From contig NZ_JABVZR010000001.1 of the NCBI RefSeq assembly GCF_017163935.1, positions 2,294,001 to 2,358,000 on the forward strand: a stretch of DNA of 64,000 nucleotides. The letters are read 5' to 3'. Under the pieces are notes generated by a model. That model saw nothing but the letters and a program-made list of their open reading frames with translations, did no database searches and was not told the DNA's origin. This DNA comes from Novosphingobium terrae (GTDB lineage: Bacteria > Pseudomonadota > Alphaproteobacteria > Sphingomonadales > Sphingomonadaceae). Within the stretch, counting starts at the first letter, position 1. The number at the start of each line of letters is the position of its first letter. The translations under genes were made by a program, and so were the position numbers. Positions 7,674 through 14,749 of the stretch are shown here, in pieces.

Positions 7674-8799
7674 GCGTCAGATAGTTCAGCACGTCCAGGA
7701 GAGCCGCAGGAGCGCCCCAATTCTCGCCCTCGGTTCCGGCTTCGATCAGTCCCGCGTTGTAGGCATCGACCTCGGCAAGAAAGCGGATCATCTCATCCAC
7801 GCCTTCTTCAGCGAAATTATCGACGTTCTTGCTCTGCCCTGGCAGAAACTTCACCCGCCCCATGCGATCGCCAATCAATTGCCGGATGAAGATTCCAAAC
7901 CGCCTGCTCGATGTCACCGGCCGCAGCTGCCCGTCCAGCTTCAACGAGCGCATACTCTCCTCATGCTTCGCGCCCCAGAAATCCGCGTCGAGCCCGACGA
8001 CCACCTCGCTCGCCTCCATTTCTTCCGCCCAGGGCAGACCGTTGAGGGGAGGAGAGGAGATACGCTCGATCGCATTTGCGGCGGCGAACGAATATCCGAG
8101 CTGGCTATCCCCGATATCATACAGCCAGGCTCCAAGGACGAGACGGCTTCCCTTGTCGATTATGAGGAAAGCGAAGAAAATCTCGTCCGAATGAGGCAGC
8201 TGGCAAGCACAGCAGTCAAACATCACCGCGTTGCCGGGCTGCATCGCGACGGCGCGGCGCCTGCGCTCGTTCTCGACGAACTTGCGCAATGTATTGTAGC
8301 TGGGGGTGTCCTTGTCCTTCGGCTTCCTCTTCCGCGCATAGGCCTCGCCCAGCGACAGCGCCTGCTTCCGGACGCTTTCCGAAGGCGCTGCGTCCACGAC
8401 GTCGACAGCCAGCTTCGCTAGATCAGCGTGATAGGACAGCGTGCGGTTACGCGGCGACTTCGCGAAGGTCCCGAGCGAGACCAACGACCGGGAGGCCCTC
8501 CAGGCAGCGTGGACCTCATAGTAGCGGTTGAGACTCAATCCGGCATCTTCGGCTGCCCGGTCGACCGTCGGAGGAATTGCATTGGGATCCTCGAACTTCA
8601 GCAGCACACGAAGCCGCCTCAGCGTCTCGTTTCGCTGATCCGCAGACATCGCTGCCCACATGGCCGATTCGCTATCAGGCACATCCGAGTCGAACGCAGT
8701 CCTGATTTCGATGGGTAAAGGGCGTTGAAGCTGCTCGATTTTCCTTTTCACGCCCATCGGTCGCACGGAGGCCGATTTTTTTTCTTCGCTGTCTTCCAT
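7666..8799 (-). CDS. TnsB-like protein B, probably catalytically inactive
   Basis: A 377-residue protein with the same layout as its neighbour: a helical DNA-binding segment (residues 60-105), a winged-helix-like segment with PSYNTLRKFVENER (167-180), then an integrase-like core. The first strand reads AVMFDCCACQLP (D195) and is followed by FLIIDKGSRLVLGAWLYD, very like rve-type transposases. A second acidic site is plausible at D271/D273 (VVVGLDADFWG). Where the catalytic Glu is expected (family pattern G-ERF-RTL) the text reads FGIFIRQLIG, with no Glu. It is divergent to the tns operon starting at 8991. I infer a non-catalytic DNA-binding protein; an unusual transposase remains possible. 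Confidence 0.65.
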   Translation of the reverse strand: MEDSEEKKSASVRPMGVKRKIEQLQRPLPIEIRTAFDSDVPDSESAMWAAMSADQRNETLRRLRVLLKFEDPNAIPPTVDRAAEDAGLSLNRYYEVHAAWRASRSLVSLGTFAKSPRNRTLSYHADLAKLAVDVVDAAPSESVRKQALSLGEAYARKRKPKDKDTPSYNTLRKFVENERRRRAVAMQPGNAVMFDCCACQLPHSDEIFFAFLIIDKGSRLVLGAWLYDIGDSQLGYSFAAANAIERISSPPLNGLPWAEEMEASEVVVGLDADFWGAKHEESMRSLKLDGQLRPVTSSRRFGIFIRQLIGDRMGRVKFLPGQSKNVDNFAEEGVDEMIRFLAEVDAYNAGLIEAGTEGENWGAPAALLDVLNYLTPS

Positions 8800-8911
8800 C
8801 GGGTCAGGCTAGCCAAAAACTCCATGGAAGTCGAGACTTAGATGCATATTTCCATCTGACCAACCGGCGTTCGGTCTAAACGGCAAATCGCGGTTAACCA
8901 TCAAAATCACA

Positions 8912-8967
8912 ATGTCCAAATAAGGTTCGATTGACTTTGAGCCATGTCCAATTAAATATCGAGTCAC
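8912..8967. promoter_or_regulatory. Two imperfect 24-base direct repeats upstream of tns operon
   Basis: ATGTCCAA at 8912 and again at 8944 begins two 24-base units that match at about 18 of 24 positions, sharing the core TCGA and a final AC. The 32-base spacing puts them on the same face of the DNA. They sit between divergent gene B and the first gene of the tns operon. Options are operators for B, or TnsB-binding sites in a transposon end, since Tn7 ends begin with TGT and carry directly repeated ~22-base sites. Confidence 0.45.
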
Positions 8968-8990
8968 TGGCCCGAACAAGGAGTTAGCCG

Positions 8991-9131
8991 ATGCCGACCG
9001 ACACGCCGCCCGAAGCCGATCTCAATCCTCATTTCGAACCCGTCCGGTTCCCCAAGCTGCGCCGGCGCCCCGCACGCCGCACATCCACCTTCCGTATGGC
9101 CTACCTTCCTGATCAGGAGCAGGCTTCGTGA
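8991..9131 (+). CDS. Small hypothetical protein, first gene of tns operon
   Basis: A 46-codon frame with an ideal ribosome binding site (AAGGAG at 8978-8983, seven bases before ATG). The peptide is acidic and Pro-rich at its start and basic later (LRRRPARRTS). Its stop overlaps the GTG of the next gene (GTGA), which argues that it is really translated and couples translation of the following gene. No domain is recognisable. A leader-peptide role is possible. Confidence 0.5.
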   Translation: MPTDTPPEADLNPHFEPVRFPKLRRRPARRTSTFRMAYLPDQEQAS

Positions 9132-9532
9132 TCGCGGGAGCAAAGGCGGACCGACATCGCCACTACGATCCCAAGGCGCAGCGGATCCGGCGGACGAGGC
9201 GTCCGTATCGCGAATCCCTGCTGGCACCCGACATGTATCCGGCGCAGGATTTGCAGAACTCTATGGCACCGACGTTCATCGACGGCATGCAGATCATGAT
9301 CGACGGCATCAGGATGCGGATCAAGCGACGCTATTTCGCAGAAACCCGTGATCGGGGCCGCGACGTCCTGCTCCTCGCCTGCGAGGCCCCCGATCACCAC
9401 CCGGGCTACATCCGAGCAGTTCAGGTGCGGCAACTCGAGAATCTGATCGAAGAAGGCCGCGCCTGGCGCCTGAAGCACTACGCTGGGCCCCGGCCGCGCG
9501 GTGTCACCTATCGGATCTTCCGCTCCATCTAG
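9128..9532 (+). CDS. Hypothetical basic protein in tns operon
   Basis: This encodes 134 residues from a GTG that overlaps the previous stop, with AGGAG nine bases upstream. It is rich in Arg and His at the N-terminus (KADRHRHYDPKAQRIRRTRR), and the middle part has alternating hydrophobic and charged residues (IDGMQIMIDGIRMRIKRRYF). A short helical segment (VRQLENLIEEGRAWRLKHY) follows. No named family is recognised. Its place just upstream of tnsA suggests an accessory role in transposition or its control, but no motif confirms it. Confidence 0.55.
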   Translation: MIAGAKADRHRHYDPKAQRIRRTRRPYRESLLAPDMYPAQDLQNSMAPTFIDGMQIMIDGIRMRIKRRYFAETRDRGRDVLLLACEAPDHHPGYIRAVQVRQLENLIEEGRAWRLKHYAGPRPRGVTYRIFRSI

Positions 9533-9687
9533 GACCTGAAGTCCAGGCCGTCCAGGAAATGGACGACCAAAACCACGAAAGCCACGCGCCGCAGGGCGCA
9601 CCGTCTCCGGGGCACCAGCCCGGAAAAACCGAGACCATCGCGGCCGGCGGAACGCCCCCGTGTGCTCTCGCCACAGGGACAATACCG

Positions 9688-9984
9688 ATGATCGACCAGA
9701 AAGAACCGATGACGGCATTCTTGCCGAAATGGCTGGAGCAGAACCGCATCCACAAATGGCCCCACGCCGTGAAAAGCGCTCTCATCTACACTGCCCTCGA
9801 ATACATCCATCAGGATGGGGCGATGACTGTCAGCAATGCCTACGATCTCTTCTGCGCCACGATCGCCAGGAGCCAGGAGCTCGACCCCACCCCGCTCCCT
9901 GTGCCGTCCTACTCGACATTCCTGCGCTACGTGCGCCTGAAGCAGAGGGCAAACGCCTGGGCCAGGTGCAACTACGGCACCTGA
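9688..9984 (+). CDS. Small predicted DNA-binding protein in tns operon
   Basis: This encodes 98 residues from ATG 9688 (AGGGA about ten bases upstream); an in-frame ATG at 9559 would add 43 low-complexity residues and is less likely. It is mostly helical and ends with VPSYSTFLRYVRLKQRANAW, which resembles the segment preceding the catalytic core in proteins A and B (PSYNTLRKFV, PSRSTLWNMV) and in TnsB-type transposases. It may be a free-standing winged-helix DNA-binding unit related to a transposase N-terminus. It lies 112 bases before tnsA. Confidence 0.5.
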   Translation: MIDQKEPMTAFLPKWLEQNRIHKWPHAVKSALIYTALEYIHQDGAMTVSNAYDLFCATIARSQELDPTPLPVPSYSTFLRYVRLKQRANAWARCNYGT

Positions 9985-10095
9985 CGTAGCGCTCGATCAG
10001 CGGTCGCACCCCCGCCGCAGGCTTGGCCGAGCCAACAAGATCTCCCGTGATCGGCGGATGCCGACGCAAATCCTCAAGACATGTGAAGGCATCCC

Positions 10096-10965
10096 ATGAC
10101 CCTGCCCCCCGCCAAGAGGTTCAACCGCAGCGTTTCACCGTGGACCCGGTGTTCGGTGCTTCCGGCAGTCAACCTCCTGCCGGTGCGGACGGACCCGTCG
10201 ATACGACCCAGCCGACGCCGCCTCAAGCGCGCCACCGAGCGGTGGCTCCCCCTCGGCGAAAACGACATGGTCGCCAGGATCACCGTGCTTAGGCACGGCG
10301 GCCACGAGCGGCCTGTCATCGGTCGCGGCGCCAAGCACCGCCGGTTCCGCTTCTCCTCCATCAAGACGAGGACCACTCAGCTCGGCGAAGGGAAAGGCGA
10401 GGAGTTCCTCGCATTCTACAACGAGGTCGCGACAGATGTCGTCGACTACGAATGCCACCCCTACCAGTTCGAATACATGCAGCATGGAAAACTCCGGAGA
10501 TATCGCCCGGATTCCGTCCGCATGCTCCGCAACGGCTCCGTCCAGCTGATCGAGTGCAAGCGCACCCCCCGGGACATCGCCGATGAGGAATACCGCGAGA
10601 GCCTCGCTTGCGTCGCGGAGATCGCCCGCATGGTGGGCATGCAATTCAGCGTCCTCTACCTCGACGACATCTTCGGCACCGAGGAGCGCTACCGCAACGT
10701 CTGGGGCCTGTTCGCCCGTCGGTCGATGGACCTGTCGGCGAAGGAAGAACGAGCAGGTCGAGCCCTGGCCGCTCGTGGCGAGGCCATCGAATGGGGCGCG
10801 CTTCGCGAACGTCTGACGCCCAGAGACCTGCTTCGCGGCGACGCGGTGATCGAGGCGATGCTCGCGCGCGGCATGCTTGCGGCCGATCTCGACGCGAAGT
10901 TCACGCCGCGCACGATCCTCCATCCGACCAGGCCCTTCACGGGCGCATCGGAGATCCGCATATGA
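10096..10965 (+). CDS. tnsA: TnsA-like transposon endonuclease
   Basis: TnsA cuts the 5' ends of a Tn7-like element and works as a heteromer with TnsB, giving cut-and-paste movement. This 289-residue protein has the PD-(D/E)xK-type site: a conserved Glu-rich helix (GEGKGEEFLAFYNE), D139 in YRPDSV, then E153-C-K155 in LIECKR. The C-terminal part matches the helical TnsA domain. The start at 10096 has GAAGG upstream; a shorter form from ATG 10267 is possible because the first 55 residues look poorly conserved. The stop overlaps the tnsB start (ATGA). All key residues look intact, so the element may be mobile. Confidence 0.85.
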   Translation: MTLPPAKRFNRSVSPWTRCSVLPAVNLLPVRTDPSIRPSRRRLKRATERWLPLGENDMVARITVLRHGGHERPVIGRGAKHRRFRFSSIKTRTTQLGEGKGEEFLAFYNEVATDVVDYECHPYQFEYMQHGKLRRYRPDSVRMLRNGSVQLIECKRTPRDIADEEYRESLACVAEIARMVGMQFSVLYLDDIFGTEERYRNVWGLFARRSMDLSAKEERAGRALAARGEAIEWGALRERLTPRDLLRGDAVIEAMLARGMLAADLDAKFTPRTILHPTRPFTGASEIRI

Positions 10966-13523
10966 GCGCTGCCAGCAACGCACCTCTCCCCGCCTCCGGG
11001 CATGGATTCGAGGCGGAACCCGGCGAGGAGATCGAGATCCTCGGCCTGTCGTATCACTATGACAGGACAGACTCCGACCGGTCGGTGACGCTGCGGGCTC
11101 CGTCAGGCAGCGCATACGGAGAATTCATGGTCGTCGGCCATGACGGTCACCCCCGCAAGCCGACTGTCGACGAACTCGGGCTCTTCTGGGCGATGGGCCA
11201 GCTCATCTTCCGCGAACCGCCGCTGGCCAGCGAGGTCCGCAACCGCGCCCGCGCCCAGAAGAAGGATCTCGATCAGGCCAGGCGCCAGGACCCCAGCTCC
11301 CCGTTCAAGACGAAGCTGCTCACCCTCTTCGACGCCAGCGAGTTCAGCAGGTCCGACAATGCGATCGCAGCCTTCATGAAGGTAGCCCTCGCCGATCCCG
11401 ACATCGCGGCCATGACCGGCGCGCGTGTCATACCTGGCCCTACCTTCCGCCGCTGGCTTCGTCTGAACGGAACCAAGGGGTCCCGCAAGACATGGGACAG
11501 CGTGTCGATGACCGGCCGCACGCCGCGCACCTGGACCATCCGGCATCCCCTGGAAATCGTGATGTATTGGGCGATCCGTGCCACCCACATTCGCGGGGAC
11601 ATCACCAAGAACCACAACCGCTACGTAGCCGACATCTACAAGATCAACCGAGGCAAGGCCCTCGACCGCAACTTCTGCATCGATCCTGACGGCGTGGCTG
11701 GCCCCTGCGAGCGACCGGCGGAATATGCCGTCCCGCAGAAGCCCTACAAGGCCATCAGCTACAAGCGCTTCTGGCGCATGTGCCGCAGCCTGAAGTCCGC
11801 CGGATACAAGTCGAAGACCACCCCGCAGGCGGAGTATCAGCTCTATGGCGGCGGCGGCCTCAGCGACGTTCCGACGCATCCCGGTGCCCGGGCGTGGCTG
11901 GACGACACCCCCATTCCCCGCCTGTACTTCTTCGACGACGAGACGGGCATACCGGTCGGCCAGTGCACGATGACGCTGCTGTCCGAAGACGACACCGGCC
12001 TCCTGGGCGGCTGGAACTTCAACATAGGCCCGGCGTCCTCGTCCTCGGTTCTCCGAACCGTCCTCCACGCGAACAGCCCCAAGCATGGCGCCGTGACGCA
12101 GGAGCTGCTCGAGATCGATGCGGACCTGCCCTGGCTCCGCTTCAAGCCCGCGATCATCAGCTTCGACAACAGCACCGTGAACCACGGCCGCAGCGTGGAG
12201 GACGTGCTGCTGGACGCTCACATCGGCTGCGACTTCACCGGGAGCGGGAAGGCTCGCGACAAGTCCCACATGGAGCGGCTGATCGGCACGATGCTGGATC
12301 TGGCGACGAAGCAGGATTTCGACGCCAACTACGACATCGCCCGCATGCGCAAATATGGCTTCAACGCCAAGGAAGCCTTCGACGAGAACGAGCACATCCT
12401 CGTCCCCGTATCCTTCGGTCCTCGAATGCTCGACCTGGCCGCGATGACCCATAACGTCACCGGCACCAAGAGCAAGGACGGGCGCCAGCCCGCCCTCCTC
12501 TGGAAACAGCGTCGCGGCAAGCGAAAGACCGACAAGATCGCGAACGTCGACGAATTCGCGGCTTCGATCGGCAATGTCGAATTCGACATCGCCATGACGA
12601 GTTCGGGGATCGACAAGTTCAGCCGTCACTACACGCCCGGCGCTGTCGACATGACCCGCATCATCAAGCAGTTCGACGACGGCTGGAAGCGCGAGAAGAA
12701 CGATATCGGCTTCGACCGCAATCCGAACACGGACGACAGACGCAAGCAGGGCCACAAGGTCAAATGCAAGTATGATCCGGACGATATCGGCCTCATCAAG
12801 GTCTGGAACCCCTACAGCTCGCCCCCGCAGTGGGAGCATTTTCACTGCACCGACAGGCTGGCGAAGGGCACGCCGCTGTGGCTGCACGGGCGGCACCTCG
12901 AACTGGCGAAGGCCGAAGCGCTGGAATATGCCACGCCCGAGCAGCAGGCCTATGTCCGGGCCAGACTCTTCGAGGAGTTCGCCAAGGTCAATGCCGGCGC
13001 CGCGGAACGCGAACGCCGGGCGATCGCCAAGGCGGCGGAAAATCCTGCCGTCAAGCAGGTCTTCGGCCGCTATGTCCAAGTGCGCGACGAGGACGTGTCG
13101 GCGGAGGCCGCCGTCCGTGACGCCGGCGACGACCCGCATGCGCCCGTCGAGCACGGGTCGGCGGTCGGGCTGCGCAAGGACGCGCACATCCCGACACCAC
13201 GCCAGAAGCCCAAGGAGCCGAAGGTCCCGGCGACGCTGCGACCGGCCGCGGGCGTCCCGGCTCCAGCCGTCAAGCCGATCAAAACACGCAAGAGGCGCGC
13301 CGCCGAAAATCAGGAAGCGGCTGCCGAGACGACGCTGGATTCCCAGGCCTCAGCGGCATCGGAACCCGAACAGCCCGCCCCTTATGTCAGCCGGCGCGAC
13401 AGGCGCCTGGGACGAACGAATGACGACCGGCGCAATGCCGGGACGCAACAGCAGTCCGCCGATCGGCGCGACCAGCGGGCGGCCCCTGCCCCCCGCTCCA
13501 ACAAGACCGGAGAAGAATCGTGA
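10962..13523 (+). CDS. tnsB: TnsB-like DDE transposase
   Basis: An 853-residue transposase of the Tn7/Mu/retroviral-integrase type that would cut 3' ends and join them to target DNA. The DDE triad is visible: D314/D315 in AWLDDTPIP, D402 in ISFDNSTV and E438 in KSHMERLIG, with the usual 35-residue gap before Glu. Helix-rich DNA-binding domains occupy the first ~290 residues. The C-terminus has a Mu-type beta-barrel region, then about 130 residues of Ala/Pro/Lys/Arg-rich tail, longer than in Tn7. In Tn7 the TnsB tail contacts TnsC, so this tail may do the same. It is translationally coupled at both ends (ATGA and GTGA overlaps). Confidence 0.88.
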   Translation: MSAASNAPLPASGHGFEAEPGEEIEILGLSYHYDRTDSDRSVTLRAPSGSAYGEFMVVGHDGHPRKPTVDELGLFWAMGQLIFREPPLASEVRNRARAQKKDLDQARRQDPSSPFKTKLLTLFDASEFSRSDNAIAAFMKVALADPDIAAMTGARVIPGPTFRRWLRLNGTKGSRKTWDSVSMTGRTPRTWTIRHPLEIVMYWAIRATHIRGDITKNHNRYVADIYKINRGKALDRNFCIDPDGVAGPCERPAEYAVPQKPYKAISYKRFWRMCRSLKSAGYKSKTTPQAEYQLYGGGGLSDVPTHPGARAWLDDTPIPRLYFFDDETGIPVGQCTMTLLSEDDTGLLGGWNFNIGPASSSSVLRTVLHANSPKHGAVTQELLEIDADLPWLRFKPAIISFDNSTVNHGRSVEDVLLDAHIGCDFTGSGKARDKSHMERLIGTMLDLATKQDFDANYDIARMRKYGFNAKEAFDENEHILVPVSFGPRMLDLAAMTHNVTGTKSKDGRQPALLWKQRRGKRKTDKIANVDEFAASIGNVEFDIAMTSSGIDKFSRHYTPGAVDMTRIIKQFDDGWKREKNDIGFDRNPNTDDRRKQGHKVKCKYDPDDIGLIKVWNPYSSPPQWEHFHCTDRLAKGTPLWLHGRHLELAKAEALEYATPEQQAYVRARLFEEFAKVNAGAAERERRAIAKAAENPAVKQVFGRYVQVRDEDVSAEAAVRDAGDDPHAPVEHGSAVGLRKDAHIPTPRQKPKEPKVPATLRPAAGVPAPAVKPIKTRKRRAAENQEAAAETTLDSQASAASEPEQPAPYVSRRDRRLGRTNDDRRNAGTQQQSADRRDQRAAPAPRSNKTGEES

Positions 13524-14749
13524 AGCATATGCACCACATCGCACATGTGCCCCAGCGTCCGGACGAACCCGAGGATGCCGCCCCCTCCTTGCGCCTCCCG
13601 CGCCGCCAGCGCACGCAGAACAATGCCCACGACGACGACAAGTCTCGGCCGCAGGCTGCGGAACCGTCGCCGCCGGCGGCCCCGACGATGCCATCTGACC
13701 TGCCCATGGCGCCATCCGACATCGACGTGACCGAAGACCGTCCCCTCCCCGACCCCGACGCGATCATCCATGCTCACGCCAATGACGTTCAGCTCGAAAA
13801 GCCGCGGCTGTCGACGGAAATGAAGAACGCCTTCCTTTCCTTCAGGCAGAGCCCGGCCGGCCAACGCGCGCCGGCGGTCGCCTTGGCGATGACGAAGCTC
13901 ATGCGGATCCGCCTCGCCTATCCCAGACAGATCGCGGGGATGGCAGAACTCGAAGAGATGCGTCTGTTCGGGCTGGGACAGCGCGGCGGACCGCAGCTCG
14001 GGCTGAGCCTGTTCGAACGCACCGGCTGCGGAAAATCGACGCTTGCGGAACAATACAAGCTCATGATCAACTCCGAGGCACCGGAAAAGACGAAGCCGGT
14101 CATCCATGCCCGCATGAGCGCCAGCGGAAGCGCGAGGGAGATGTGGGTCAACGTCATGGCCGAACTGGACGACGGCTTCGCGTCTGCGGGCAACGAGACC
14201 ACGCTCCGCAGTCGTGCGATGCGCGCCATGCAGGAGGCAGACGTCCAGATGCTGATCATCGACGAGACCCAGCACACGGGCAACAAGACCGGCTTCAGCC
14301 GCGAGGTGACGGCCGAGCTGAAGCTCCTTCTCGACACCGGGCGCGTTCCTATCGTCCTGCTCGGCACCGAGACCGCCGTCCCCATGATCAAGGCGGACGA
14401 CGAGTTCGCGGGTCGGCTGTTCTCCCCCTGCCACCTCGCGCCTCTCGTGATGGACAACGACGACGACTTCGAACTGTGGACCAACCTTCTGGCGGAGCTG
14501 GACCAGCGTCTCGTCAGCGACGGCATCCTCGACGAGCCCGTCGGTCTCTCAAATCCGGACCTCGCCGACACCCTGGGCGAGGCGACGGACGGCATCATCG
14601 GCCAGCTCATGCGCGTGATGCTGATGGCGGTCAGGAACGTGGCGCGGGACCAGCGCAAGGTCATGACCATGCAGGACCTCAGCGATGCGGTCGATTCATG
14701 GTCCATCGCGCTGAACTTCGCCAAGTCCAACCCGTTGCGGGAGCTGTGA
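13520..14749 (+). CDS. tnsC: TnsC/TniB-like AAA+ regulator of transposition
   Basis: A 409-residue AAA+ ATPase linking target selection (TniQ) to the transposase. Walker A reads ERTGCGKST (K172), with the first Gly of the usual pattern replaced. Walker B is LIIDETQH (D248, E249), and a sensor strand reads PIVLLGTE. The first ~90 residues are a disordered-looking Pro/Asp-rich extension not present in compact TniB proteins. It begins with GTG overlapping the tnsB stop, and its stop overlaps the tniQ start. AAA+ motifs and position make the assignment firm. Confidence 0.88.
   Translation: MKHMHHIAHVPQRPDEPEDAAPSLRLPRRQRTQNNAHDDDKSRPQAAEPSPPAAPTMPSDLPMAPSDIDVTEDRPLPDPDAIIHAHANDVQLEKPRLSTEMKNAFLSFRQSPAGQRAPAVALAMTKLMRIRLAYPRQIAGMAELEEMRLFGLGQRGGPQLGLSLFERTGCGKSTLAEQYKLMINSEAPEKTKPVIHARMSASGSAREMWVNVMAELDDGFASAGNETTLRSRAMRAMQEADVQMLIIDETQHTGNKTGFSREVTAELKLLLDTGRVPIVLLGTETAVPMIKADDEFAGRLFSPCHLAPLVMDNDDDFELWTNLLAELDQRLVSDGILDEPVGLSNPDLADTLGEATDGIIGQLMRVMLMAVRNVARDQRKVMTMQDLSDAVDSWSIALNFAKSNPLREL

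Noticed and set aside
11103..13187. 694-codon frame antisense to tnsB
   Set aside because: tnsB on the plus strand has an intact DDE triad and coupled neighbours; the antisense translation has no recognisable domain.
14143..14745. Extended N-terminus of the tniQ reading frame lying within tnsC
   Set aside because: The frame is open upstream, but the translated part is out-of-frame tnsC with an Arg-rich composition; the GTG at 14746 overlapping the tnsC stop is the sensible start.
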